Shown here one piece after another: positions 42,901 to 57,900 of a stretch of 64,000 nt of DNA. Every line of letters begins with the position of its first letter. Position 1 is the first letter of the stretch. Origin of the DNA: Trifolium pratense (Eukaryota; Streptophyta; Magnoliopsida; Fabales; Fabaceae); the NCBI RefSeq assembly GCF_020283565.1, contig NC_060064.1:7276001-7340000 (forward strand). Direction: 5' to 3'. Below the pieces are notes generated by a model that saw nothing but the letters and a program-made list of their open reading frames with translations, was not told the DNA's origin and did not search any database. Made by a program: the position numbers and the translations under genes.

Positions 42901-45900
42901 TCATCTCGATACTAATGAATAGGATTAATATGAGAATGTGCAGATTCCCAAGGGATAATTGAACATTCAATACAGGAAAAAGTGTAAAGAGTAACCTTAA
43001 ACTTTACCTCTATTATAAATAGTCACGGTCAACTTATAAACTTCATCCTAATCAGTGCTTAACATCAGTTATTTTAACAAAATCAGATATTTTGTTGGCT
43101 AATTAACATGAGGCACCTGACTAACTATTAGAGTATGATCCAGGTTGTATTGTGTATATTAGCGTGTATTTTTCATCTGTATTGATTACACTTCTAGATT
43201 CTTTTCCTACAGTTGTTCAGTTATGCTTTATGTTTACGGTTGTTACCAACTCGTGCAGCTAATTAATGATTAAGATTTAATAAGGAAAACCATTAGAATC
43301 TATTCAGAATTAAGATAATCCAAAATAACCTATTGCAACAATAATGTTAGGCTTTCTGGTTAAAACTGTAACCAACACATGCAATTAATTAATGATTTAT
43401 ATTTTCTAAGGAAAAATGTTGGAATCTATTCAGCATTCAGAAAATAACCTTTAGCCTATTGCAACAACAATTGAAGTGTATGCCTTAATTGAGACAAACT
43501 TAAAGTTAAAGGTATTTAAAACAGCTAAATCAATGTTGATTTAACTAACATTGGATATAAGAAACAATGGTCAAATGATGAAATAACCACCTGTACTAAT
43601 CCTCTCAAACAAAAGCGCCGAACAGTAGAAGACTCATCTGATACACGTCTACATAAAACCTCAACCATTTGCTCCAAAAGCGAACCAAGTCCACCGCTGT
43701 ATAGTTGATGGTAATAAATAAGCACTTTAAGTCAACAGTAAAGACCTCATTTAAAATGTAAAAGTAATTATCAAACAAGTATTATTATGACAAGACGACA
43801 AACCGTAAAAGCTAATTGTTACTGTTAAAGTTAAAAAAATGAAACATTGTCAAAGACTGACTCTCCCAAAGGCTAAAATGCAGATACGTGAAAGTTTCCG
43901 TCCCTCGTGCAAAAGCTAATTAGTCCTGAGGTGAGGAAAATACACAAGCCTTTTTTACCTTGTGCATAATTTTAATTTAATAATTAAGAATGGAGCCAAC
44001 AAGGATTCAAATTCCTAACTACCTGATCATAGAGACACATATTATACAAACAATTAACTCTCCCAAAAGCTTAAACTACTAAGAGGAGAACCAGGTATAA
44101 ACAATTAAAGTAATTAACATGGTATGAAAACCAAGCAGGCATATCGCCTAAGAAGCCAACATGATATATTCAATTAAAGTAATCTTAGTGAGACAACCAA
44201 ATCAACCGTGAATCAGACCCATGACTGCTCCAGTCAAGCAATCAAGCCTGTAAGACAGACAAGCAGAAAACAACACATTGGATTCACATTGGACTGCTGA
44301 ACAAGCTCTAACCTGGAGTAAATACAACTCCTATGTGTAGGGATGGGACCCCACATGGACTAGAAATATATACAATCCTCGCCTCTTCAACTAGCTTTTG
44401 GGATTGAGTTAGGTGCAAGTGCAACCCAAATATTAAGAGTTTGAAAGGCATCAAATAGTTCAGAATGATCTATCATTAAAATTAATCACGTAGAGTTTGA
44501 AAGTTATTAGGTTTTTGGGCCTAACTAAAACGACTCACAAGGTGAAGACTGTGCGAAATGCTACCGCTACGCAGTCCTACATAGCACATAGGGGCCACTA
44601 TGCGGTCTTGTGTAGAGCCTAGGAGCCACTACGCCACGTTACAACTGCTATTGACTACACACAAGCCTTATAAATAATATATAGGTCATATTACTACTAA
44701 TTGACGAGGTACTCTTCACAAAAGTAATACCATAACCATATCCTAAAACAGAAGGAACATGAGTAGGTCCTAAAATGTTATAAGAAACAAAATAAAGAGT
44801 CGGTTAGCTACCACATATACATCCATAATTTAATACAACATTCCAACATTACTGGAAGGCAACTTGTAAAAAGTATCACTCTATACGCACCTATAACGAA
44901 CAAATTCTGACAAGGCAGCAGCAGCAGCTTCCCTTTGGTATTTCTGGGGTCGATCCAACGATTTTATCAAAACTTGGCAAATATTTTGGATCTGTGTTTT
45001 CAACAGGACAAACAACTTAGTCAAAATTTTCTATCAGAAAAAGAGCTGTATTACCAAAATAATTAGGAGCAATTCTGTTCACAACCATGCAACATCAAAG
45101 AAAGTAAATGATCCCTAATGATAAGCCTTTTCCTATCATATTTATAGAGAATCCTAAAGAAACAATAAAACTACAATAACTTTCATGATAAGATAGGTGC
45201 ATTTCTTGCATGTCTTCTACTCCTTGTTCAAAATTTCAGTTGATTCATTGTGTAGGAAAATATGAGAGAGGTATCTGGGTGGAGCTAAAAAACAATCTAT
45301 TGACAAAGAGAAAGATGGTTATAAATGCAAACATGAGGCATGCTCCTATTCGGTAAAAGAGAAGAGAAACAGAATAACAAATTAAACATCAAACTAACAG
45401 GCCTATGTAATAAACATGTAAAAGGCATCTTAAAACATTGAACCAATTTGGATAAATTTCCTTACAACTACTTGTGGACAAAGAAATATTAAAAATATTT
45501 TACAATAACTATAAGTTTGATAAACAATGACTCTTGTATAAGTAGAAATTACTTTCTAAAAATTTCAAATGTTTTGAAACTTCTCATTTTTATGTTCTCT
45601 ATAAACATCTATTAGATTATAAGATCTTTTATGTAAGTAATAACCATAAATTTATTTTAATTTCCCAATAGCAAGAAGCTAATTCAAACCAGGACTAAAT
45701 TTAGTAATTGTTGTATCAGCAATGAGTAGAACACTGAAGTAATAATACCAAAATACCCTAATACTAGGAGTAGCAAATTAATTCTTTAAAATCATTGTGT
45801 TTCATGATTTGGAGTGCAGGCTTTCTCGACAATGACATCATCAAACAGTACATTTCACATATTCCTTGAAACTAAACAATGTAAATTAAATTATTGAGAC

Positions 45901-48900
45901 ATTCTGAAATATAAAATAACTACCTAAATACATACTTATTATGTTTTGGTTTTTGACAGACAATCATGTCAACCATATCAATTGGCTGTGTATTAATAAA
46001 ATATTGATACACAGCCAATTGATATAACTATCATGACCGTCTGTAAAAAGCCAAAACAACCCAAAATGTAGAAGCTTGAGCTGTTAAGAGAAGTGTTCAA
46101 ATATGGTTCTGATTCATACACCAACATGCATACCCATTGTGCAATAGAGGCAATGACGATTGATCTCCTGATCGCTTAGTCAGTTTTATTTATGATACCA
46201 TGTCAAGAACTTAATCAACCTAAAACTACATGCTTTAAGCTATTGCAGAATTTTCAAAACTGGGTTGAGTTATATCTCCAAAATTATCAACAGATGAACA
46301 AAGCATTCTCATAAATCTACACTTTCTTAATGTATAATAATGAAACTACTCCAATAAATTATCAGCATTTTCTGACTGGTCATGCAAATATGCATTCATT
46401 TGGATATTTGGATATATAAACTTATGTATATATCTATAAATTAATGTTGGAGTATACTTGAAAATTAAATACCTCTTTTGGCCTCTTTATAGATATGCAG
46501 CCGGCTATGTCTCCAATGAGATTAATCCACCTCTCTTTTTCAGAAAGTTCCCCATCTCTGGCTAAAATCTGAATAAAGAAATAATTTGTTATATTGAGTT
46601 ACTTACAACACCATCTTACATCCTTAAAATGGAGCAATTGTAATGTTTGTCTACCTTTCCCATCTCAAGGTCACCAACACATTCACAGAATGCCTGGAAT
46701 GCAGTCAGAAGATTCCTACACAAAGAGATAAGATGGATTAAATATAGGATTCACAAGTGCAGTTGTGTGTATAATATATTTGGTGCAGTCATATAATTTG
46801 GTTGACACAATATGCTTACTTAGACAAACAGCCCTGACTTCAGTTTCCTCGGTACCATCCTAAGGAAACCAACTAAACCATATTAGAATGGTGGGCAGAA
46901 TAGGAAAATTTGCACCAGGGGTTTATCTGTGAATGTATTGAGCAATATAATACCGGGTGAAAATTATAAACACAGGTACCGTAATTTTAGTTTCCTCGGC
47001 ACCATCCTAAGGAAACCAACTAAACCATACTAGAATGGTGGGCAGAATGGGAAAATTTGCATCAGGGGTTATCTTGCATATTTAAAGTATTTTAATACTT
47101 AGTAGTAGTGAGGTTCACAACTATTCCCCCTTGTTATTTCTTAGAATTGGGAGTTGAGTCTAACGCAGCCGTACAAAACCAGCTTGTAAGGTGAGGGTTG
47201 CCTCTAGTTATAAACTCGTGTTCAGGCCATCTCTCAACTGATGTGGGAGTCTTCAACACACCCCCTCACGCCCAACACTATTGGGCTTGGTGCATTGGAT
47301 ATAAATGGTGGGTGGCCCGATAGCAGAAACCTGATACCAGATGGCCCAGTGGATCTTGGAGAGGCTCTCATACCATCTTAGAATTGGGAGTTGAGCCTAA
47401 CTCAACTCTACAAAACGGGCTTGTAAGGTGAGATCTGCCTCTACTTATAAACCCATGTTCAAGCAATCTCTCAACCGATGTGGGACTCTTCAACATCATT
47501 GACAGTGCCAGTTAGATTCTTGTTGAAGTTGTAGTGGTAGTCTTAGGTAGAAAGGGAAGATAAAGAACACTCGTAATATTAATATTGATGCAAATTATAT
47601 ATGTTTAGCTTTATTACAAATGACAAAGTACTAATCTATGTTTATACTAATCTTGGATACTCTAAATTACTCAAATATGTCATAAGATATTATTCATATA
47701 TTCCACTAAGTCTAATTTTAAACTTAGAGTCCGTTATTCATGTGTATAGGGTAAAATAAACCACGACACAAACTTGAAATGCAACACAAATGTGGATGCC
47801 AACATTCAAATAGTAATGCTAATCCTCACCGCAATGGTTCAAGGTGGCCAGAGTAAGCTAACCCGTGACAGCTTCCAAGTTGCAGCATCAGCTCAGAAAG
47901 AACAGAAGCATAGTTTTGCTCAACAGCCCTTTTTCCAACTTTTCCCCCACCTCTGCATCAAATAGAAGTTTACAAATTGTTTGATCATTCAGATATTTTC
48001 AACTTGAAATATATTGATAATACAGACCTGAAAAAGGCGGTAAGAGCAAAAATTGCAGCTTCCAGTTTTCCATCCTCTGTATGATTGTGGACTTGGCTAT
48101 CCTCAACTCTGTCTACATCACATCTAAGGACAGGAATCTGACTAAGGACAGATATCACGTGTTCTAGAAATAATCCTGACAGAACCATGTGCTGCGAAAA
48201 TGCCTGGAAACATGTATCCACTAAATGAATCAAATAGTTGATAAACATATTCTTTAAGATCTACGCAAACATCGTATATAGGTATTTGAAACTCTGTAAA
48301 TATTATGTTACAACAAACATGATAGATTAAGATCTGATTTAAGATTGATTTTATCCCTATAACCGAAGGATTTTATTGTACATATTTATTAGTATAAATT
48401 TGTATAAACGATCACACTGAGGGCTGCCGACACCACTTGTTGAAAAAACTGAGGATTTGATATCTCAAGCATTCAGATTCATTCAGTTTCATATTCAAAT
48501 TGGCATAAGAGTTCATATCATGTGGGCTGGATAAAACCCTATAAATCCAAGTAAGAAAGCCTAAAAGTCCAAATCAGAAACCCTAAAAGTCCCAACAGTG
48601 ACTCTACCAGCTAGTAGTCCCATCGACCAACCACCGTCAACATTTGGGTGCTTGCACTAGTTTAAGTGACCGTCCATTTGCTTACTGTAGAAACATCAAC
48701 GCCATCAGAGCCGCCACAGGCATAAACAAGCCTTTAGTCGTCAGTTTTGTGGAAACTTGTATACTAATATGTATTCCACATGCTCCACTTCACTCTTACT
48801 TAACAATGAAGATTTCGATTCCAATGCCTCTTCTAGCTCAAGTTTAGAAACTACCCTCTAAGTCAAACAAGAAGCGTATCATAAGCAAAAAACATGTTTG

Positions 48901-51900
48901 GAGAAAGTGGCCCTTGCATATGCCCATTAAATATGTCAAATAAGGAGGTAAAAAGGTATGCACTCAACCCCCAGTGCGAACCTATTGTATTAAACAACTG
49001 ACTCTAAGTGACACCATCACCAGCAGATACGGTAACTGTGTTGTGCACTGTAAAGTTGAGAACAATCTGAACCTAATCCACACTAATAGTTACAGGAAAC
49101 ACTTTTATCACAACTTAATAGTTTTCATACTACTCTTAGCCACCACCATATATATACATGTAAGGGACATACTAAAACAGACAAATTCCCTCTTTTAAGA
49201 ATTCAAAAACAAATAATCCTCAACCGAAGTCCTAACAACTTCAAGTAGAATAATTAGAAATTCCTTTTGCATGACAAATAATCAATATTCCTGTTACATG
49301 CTGGAAAAATTTAATTCCACTTTTGGATAGTTCTAGATATGTAAAGTTTTTTACATAAAACATGATGTTTAAAAAATCATTATATTTTTACAAAGTGATA
49401 GAGGTGTTGTATCCAACATCTACTCCCATATCCATGCATCATTGACAAAAACAAATTCAAGTGAATACTTTTGTACAACCAATTATAATCATTGTTATAG
49501 TTAGAATTGAAGGGGGGGGGGGGGGGGGGGGGGAATATACTTATTACCGAAAAACGACAGACTTACATAGAAGGCATCCTGCATGGGCCATCCACCACGC
49601 AGCCTAGATATATCCTTTGTTACTATATCCTTTCCAGCAGTAGCCAGGACTTCATCAAAAACAGTTTTTGCACTAGTAGTTTCAGCCAAAGAAGCAATCT
49701 TTTTTATATAGTAAAGGATAACACCAGAGGCAAATAGCAAGAAAGCAATGTTTATGTTTATTAAAACACACAGAGAGCAGGGGCAATGATTGTCTGTCAA
49801 TATAAAGAACCGTGACTGTGTTGATATTTAGGTAACTTGCGGAATCTAAGACTTTAGGGAAAAAAAGGATACAGCGCCAAGAGTTTCCACGCGCAAATGC
49901 TTATCAGTTGCATGCACAGTGGCAGATATCAATGACTGTGTTGTCCTGCAATACATTATATGTCACAATAACTTATGCTCAAAATATTTATCAGGTAAGA
50001 TGATATAACCAAAGGAGGTTTCTCCAGTAACACAACATTAGTACATAAAATATGCTTTAAACCTTGAGATATCAATCTCAGTCAGTTCACCCCCTCTTCT
50101 TGTGACAAACTCAACAACAGCTTGAATAGCACCTTCAGCTGACTGCTTGATCTTATCACATATAGCTACTGAGCAACCATGAAGCAAAGCAACCAGCTGT
50201 GTGCAAGTGTCAACGAAGTTGTTAATTATAATTTACAGATACACACACACACACACACACACAAACGTAAGGAGAATAAGAAAAGATAATTGCCTCATCC
50301 TTTGTCAACAGAATACAGAGGGAGGAAATGATCCTGTTGAAAACTTCGGATGGATCAATAGAGGTGTCCTATATACCCACGTGAAAACCGTTAGACTATC
50401 TGAACAATCCCTCATCATCATTACATAATATAAAAAAAGAATAGGTTAGAGTAACTTAGATTATCTAATAATATTGGTTCCCATATTTTCTTATATATAT
50501 TACTTTCTTATTTAATTAGGATTAGTTAGTACAAACAAGAATAAGAAATGGTGTTTTGTCTTTTATATTACCATTAACATCTATATACATCTATATACAT
50601 ATACATATATATAAAGGGAATACAAACTTTTGGTGTGGTTTTCTCATTTCCAATTTTACCCTTTATATAAATTATTTTATATACAATTTATTTAATTAAA
50701 TAATTGAATATTTCAAATATCCATACTTACAAAAAAGGATATTAAGCTTTGTTGTAACAATTTTTTCTTCCAATTTTACCATTCACTTAATTTCTTTTTA
50801 CAACTATATTTTTCCTTACCGATAAAATAATTTAATTTTTTAAATAATCGGATAAATAAAAGTGCAAGACGAGACATTAGTGCCTGTCAATATAAAGTCA
50901 TTATTCAAAATATTTCTTTTCATCTCCCTTTATACCAGTAGGACTAAATCCTACTTCAACAAAAACCAAGTACTCTTAGGTCTTATTATTTTGGTATAAA
51001 TATAATTTTGGTCCCTCAAAAAGTGTGTTTGTAGTCCTATTCCTCGCCAAGGATTAAAAACACAGTTTATATTGAATGAAGGGAAATAGGGAATGATGTC
51101 AAAAATTGTTGCATTTCCAAAATTGGTACCCTGTTTCTTCTCCATCAGTAACTTAAATGCAAGAAAGGCAGAAACAATGTGGTTAATGAACTCACATTCC
51201 TCAGCATGGCTATAACATCTTCAAGAGAAGACAAAGCACTGTATGAAAATTCTATATCTTCAGCAGATATAGACAAACCAGGAGGTTTTGGAAGAGAGAG
51301 AGAAATGCTGAAGAGTTGATCAAGAATCTGCAAAACATAATCATTAAATGGACTGTTTAATTATAAGACAACAGTGTCCTCTTTGAAGTAAAACTAGAGA
51401 ACACGTTTCTTGTAAACCTTATAATATTTCAGAACACGGACAAGATATCAGGTACATACTTGCGCTGATATTTTTCGGACTTCAGAATTTGTGTCAGCAC
51501 AACGTGGAAGATACATTGTTACTCTATCTCCCAAGCACAAAGCTTCACGACTTGGCAATAAAAATGCAGCTGGAAGTTGAAAACCAAAATAAATATTTTC
51601 TGTTAGGTGTAAAATATTGGCAATGAGGTTTGTACCTACAACCTCAGGCAAACAACCCAAACCCTTTAAACAGACAGTTGTATATACTTTAGTATAATTA
51701 AACTAAAATCCAAAGTTGTCTGATGGAACATATTTACATGGTAGCTTAGAAAAATTCCCATATAGAGTATGGTCAATTTGCTTGGTATGTGCACAACTCC
51801 CATGGCATCCCAGTGCGCAATAGCCACTAACACAAACCATCCGAAACTTGAGAAGCAGCTCATGGACTGCAAGACAACCTCTTTTCCTCTGATATTCAAC

Positions 51901-54900
51901 AGGGGAAGAGATAAATTGATCAATTTGCCTCAGGATAAGCATTAGCAGCTCTGCTCGACTTCTTCCATCCTCTCCACTAAATATTATGTATTTACTAATT
52001 AGTACAAGTGAAAAAACACCTTTACAGTTTATACACACAGGATGACATGATGGAAAGCTCAAAAAGATGAAGGATAAAATATTATGTTCATAATAATAAG
52101 CAAACATCCGTCAAAAAAAATAATAAGCAAACATTGAACTGCAAAAGTTATAGCCCAGAATACAAATATGATTGAAAGAGTAACAATTCTTTTTTTTTAA
52201 ATAAAAAATAATTATTTGAGAAGAGCAATGGAAATAAAATGAGGAAGCAATAAGAAGATAAGAATGAAGCAATTAAAACATAATTCAGAGAGAGAAGCTG
52301 TATAAATAAACGCAAAACTATAGCAGAATAATGTGACGATTTTAAATAAATTACCCAGTGAGAAGAATTGCACATAAAAGAGATATCAGGTTGTCTATAA
52401 GGGGACTGACTACTTCAACTGGATCATTTTGTATCGCAAAGAACCCTAATGTGGCCTGTCAGGTTCACCAGAAAACTTAGATGACTGAAACTTTGCAAAT
52501 ACCTCAACAGCCAAATAAAAGCCCATACCTTCATCACATAGTTTCTGGTTTCAACCGTGAGCTTTGGCTCCACAGAGACCAATGTAGTGCAAGCACTTAA
52601 CGCAAGAGCCTCAATAATTTTAAAAAATATATGAAAAGTTAGATATTATTGGCTAAAATTGACAAGTGACTTCACCTTAGACACAAATATTCATTCAACA
52701 TTTTATATACCTGAGTACGTAAGAGTTCATTGTAATCAGCAAAACCATCGTTATCATCTCGACCCATTAAAGTTAAAATATAATCTAGCAGTTGGTCCCT
52801 TCTTTTCAATGGAAACGGTGCACCGCTTTCAGCAGCATTAATGACAGCATTACCTGCATATCAAAATTGCATCATGCACACAACTATAAGGGCAATATCA
52901 ACCTAAGTTTGATGAAGATCTGGCGAACTCTCAACAAGAGGTGAAGCAAACTGGAAACAAGCTTCTAAAACTCAAGAAGGTAGCATGAAGATGCTGCAAA
53001 TGTTATCTTGATTTTGTGATTCCTCGGGAGATGTGGTTTAATTTTAACGCCACATAAGACAATGGCAGCAATTCAAGTTACCCATGGATACATCTTGAAG
53101 TGCTACTCAAGTGCAATTTTTTTGATAGATCCATCAAGATTGAACTAGCAAGCCTATTTGTATCAAGTTCTCCTACCATTATTACTTGCTAAAAAAATTA
53201 TCTGCTTGTTTTCAAACACAGCCCGCTATTTATGCAAGATAAAAATATTTTATAGAAGATCTCCAGAAACTGGCTGTTTTTAAAAAACCTATCTTCTCCT
53301 ATAGACATGGCATTGTGACCTATGGCAGATATAATAGATATTGGACCCTACGGTCGCAAGCACAAAAATCCTCCATTTCATAAATCAAAGACACCACCAT
53401 GGCGGAAATTTGACAACACTGTTTTACATATGTTCATTTTCTAGAAAACCATAAAATAAATGTGTTCATTAAATAAAAAGCATGAAAAGCTATAATGATC
53501 ATATTAACAGCAGAAGCAACAAGGACAACACAATGAGGATCAATAATAATTACAATATGAAAACATGATTACTAACCAAGTAAATCAATTGCTGTGATCA
53601 CAGCTTGCTTTGCTATAGGGTGACGCACATGAAGAAGTCTTGAAAGCATGTTGGTGCCCTGCCCACAAATAAATAATACGATCAAATCAGCTTTACAAAT
53701 AACCACTATTAACGGGAAGTGAGATAGCAGTTTTCTCATGATTCACCACTTGGAGAGAGAAAAAGGATTGGTTTTAGACTTTCAGATAATTTTTTCATGA
53801 CTAAAAACTAATCAAAACTGTTTTAGACATTGTTTACACTACATAAAGACAAAAGTTATCAGTATTTACAGTAACCGTGTATTTCTTAGTAACAAACTTC
53901 AGTAGCTAGCAGCTTTTAGTACAGCTGTCAGACAGTTGTTATCGAAGATCTATGGGATTAACTATTTTTATGTTAGTTATACTTATAACTGTGACAGAGG
54001 TTTAATACTGTAACAGGGTTGTGATAGCCCTCAAACCTCATAAATAAATAGCATCCATACACTCTCTTTCATAAGACATAATCAGAATTAAGTTTTCCCA
54101 AATCCTTAATCATCTAAATTTCTCCTCAGATTCTATATATTACTTTTTTGCAATAAAGTATCAAAAGCTGGTTCTTGAACCATTTCCATGGATTCTGAAC
54201 ATTTTGCACCACCTGCTCCACCACCATCAGTGAGCTTTCTATCGAGCCCTTTTCCACTCTATTCATGGTCACTGCCTCCATCTCCTCCATCGTCAGCGAG
54301 CTTTCTGGTGAATCCTACACTAATCAAGTCATTCCCACTACTGATGAATAAATCCTCCACAATGGAAGAACAGACAACTGTCCTATCTGATTAACTAACT
54401 TCAAAACCCAAGCACCAGTCGCCATGCATTCCTCATGCCGTGTATCTGATTAACTAACTTTCTACTTGCTCACTCAACTATGCAATCCCATATGTGCCCT
54501 CCACCTCAAAGATTCGCATCTCCAAACCTCATTAAAAGTTAGGATAACAACTCATGAAACTGTTTTCATTAATATCGGGAAAACAGTAATAATATATAAA
54601 CAGCTAGTTGCCTTTTTCTTCAAAAGCTATTTCTTATTTTCTTGTATTGGTCTTATAAACTCTTTGGTTCATCTGAAATAAAGCAAGGCAACAAAAGATA
54701 GATACCCCTGCAAATACTAAATCAAAAGAAGAGAGAAAAGATAAACCTACAACAAGGGCATTTATTCTGGCTTCAATAACCGATGATGGGGCATACTTCG
54801 CAGCATATCCATACATTAAAGCCAAGGCAGCGTGTATGTCATCAGACTCTACAGTTCTGTAACTATCGGAGAACAATGACAGTAACCTGCAAATGATAAA

Positions 54901-57900
54901 AGTTAAAAACAGGTCAGAAAGATTCTGAATCAAATTCAAGGTTGGAAAAGAATAACGAACATTCAATGTGGATGCACTTTTGTCATGTTTGAATACAAAC
55001 TAAATAACTGTTCAACCAAAGGAACTTTTTTCTACATTGTAGCCAAGTTCTGATGCAAATTAAGTGATTGTTTAACCAAAGCATATATTGATCTACAAAT
55101 TTATCAGATAAATTATGAATCTAATTGAATCTTATAAAACTAAAAGGAAAGAGACCCAGTCTTAGAAGTTTGGAAGAAGGGTATGGAATAGAAGCTTAAG
55201 ACATTAAGTACAATATGAGTAAGGGACATAATGTGAATTTGGGCTATAACAATGTTACCTAAATGGAAAGGTGAATGGAAAGAAAGGAAGGAATGGTCAG
55301 AAGCACTGCATAATTGGAAAGAAAGGGCATTGCAGAACCTTTTTTTTTTTTGCAAGTTCTATCTTTCTTTTCTTGTTTGTCAATAATTCATATCTGTATA
55401 ACTGGGGGTTCATAAATTATAACTACTTTTTGTGTAACAGGATACCAATTCCTATCAAGTTACTATTTCCTTGACATATTCCAAAAATTGGTGCATCTTA
55501 CAGAGGCACACTTGATGTTTTGTCCTTTAATGTGAGATATGTTAAACTGTGAACATCCCAACAGTAAAAACAAGACCAAAAAAGGAGATAGAGGGTTATG
55601 ACTTTAACACTAAAATAGTAAGATCCTAACAATTGTCACAGACACAAGAGCATAATGTACCATAGCAAGCAAAGATTCTGAAACATTCAGACCATAATGA
55701 AATACAGAAAAATGATTTTTAAAAAAGAAACAGTTAGAAGTTGTCAATAAGTTAGGGCCTTTTTGGTTTCTGTTTCCATTATTTGTTTTCAAATCTCATT
55801 TTCACTGTTAATTACAAAAATGCCAGTTTACCATAAAAAGTTGCTTTCATTGTTTTCTGTACAAATTTTTGAAAACATGAAATAAGGCGAAAACACTGAC
55901 ATTTTTGTAATTAGTGAAAAGTGAAAACCAGAAATGTAAACAGAAAATGGAATGAGAAACCAAACAGACCCTTATAGTTTCACATGCATAAGCCTGGGTT
56001 TAGAATGTGAGCGGATAAACCAATTTGGAAAGAGAAGTGTATACACTCAATCCTACAAGACTGGCATAAACCTCTGAATTATGGTTTGTCCAACATTGTC
56101 TATGATATCCTTCAGCTTCTCCAACACTGTGTCCAAGTGAGATGCAGCAACCTTCACACACAAAAAAAAAAAAAAAGTAATTTAAGAAGCCGAGGAAACG
56201 GGAAAATATATCCAACGAAGTTTTGAAAGAAACTTAATTACCAATCCCATTGCTTTAGCCAAACCAAGCCTATTTGTTGGGATTGCAATGTTCGATTGCT
56301 TATACATCCAATTCATTTTATCATGGACATAAGCTCTGTCATTAACCTTTTGAAGCAGAATCCCCAAGCATCTGTGTCAAAGTTCAATATCACTTAGCTT
56401 CAGACAGCTGGCATCAACCCAAACTTCAAAATCTAAGGTTGTTATAATGAAGATGGAATTCCGAAACAACTAATGTAGTAGATAAGTCCTGAAGCACAGG
56501 GTAAGTTAATTGATGAATTTATAGCAAGTTTGCGTGTGTGTGTGTGTGTACGTGTTTATATCAAAGCTCCATTATGTAATACACACAAATCTCATATGTC
56601 TTTTATTTCTGTTATCTCTCAGCATGGTATCTAAATTCAGATTCGCAAAAAAAGATGTGACCACATTTTCATTTTGGTCCCGTAAGTACATCTCAGATGG
56701 TAAAAGGCTGTAGAAGCATTTGATATGTTGGGGAGCAGGTTCGAACCCGCAATTTGTTGCCAAAACCTAATCCATTAGAACAATTCCACAAATGACTCCT
56801 ATTATCATGTTTCTGAAAAATTACACTATTTCTTTATCTATTATTTTGAATATCTAGTTTTGTTGTCAAAGGTAGAAAAAATCCTAAGCAACCAATTATA
56901 ACCACTACTTTGGAAACTGGTTGCACAGGACATACGAACTGACAAAATACCGGTCAACCCAACCAGTCTAGTCACACCATAAAACTGCACCATCAATTTT
57001 GTTCTACCTAATTTTGTATGGATAGAAGAAATTGTTGATGAGAGTCCCACATTCAATAATGATGTGGGCTGAATAGCAATTATAAGACATCGACATCCCT
57101 CACCTTACAAATCAGTTTTTGTGAGGTTGAGTTTGATTCAACCCAGATTCTAAGAACTGAGAAACAGTCAGCTTCTCATGCAACACAAAGAAATATTTAA
57201 CATATAATTTTTGCATCAACCAAAGCATGCTTTAGATAGGAGAATTGATACCGGTGAAGAATTGCAGCATGTTCATCATCAGATGTATAAAGTTCATAAT
57301 GTTTGGCAAATACATTTCCAAGAGACATAATCCAATCTGCATCTTGAATCACATCCAAAGATTCTGCAAGAAACTGCAACCCAAAAATAAAGAGATGCAA
57401 TAAAATATCTTGCTGGCAGAAGTTGTTTGGATTTCACATTTGTTATAATGTCTACAATTTGAAAAGTGGAGGACAGGATTTTGGCAAGTCAATGACTACT
57501 TACGTTGATTATCATGTCATCCCAAGTGTCTTGATGTGATGGATCTTGTTTCAAGTCATCCGTATCGCTAACATATGCCTTCATCTTTGGAATCTAGAAC
57601 TTACCAAAAACACAAATTAATTACACTTTGATACCATCTCAAAATTGTAAGCAGGAACTGATACAAAATAGCAGATTATGATAGACTTTATTATAAAATG
57701 AATGTATATGAAGTTTTTTGCTGACTCGTGCCATTTACTATCTCCGTCCCTAAATATAAGACCCCTTTGAGAAAATCATAAAGATTAAGAAAGTTGATTG
57801 TGGTATTAAATTTTTTGACAATTGGTATTCACCTATTTTCGTAATAATAGCTTGGTTGTTTTTACAATTTTATCCTTCAAGAAAGAAAATGAGTTAATGT

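Noticed and set aside
49501..49800. 99-codon frame with a Pro run
   Set aside because: It is SGR6 exon 49567-49698 extended through introns, and the Pro run is the G22 homopolymer.
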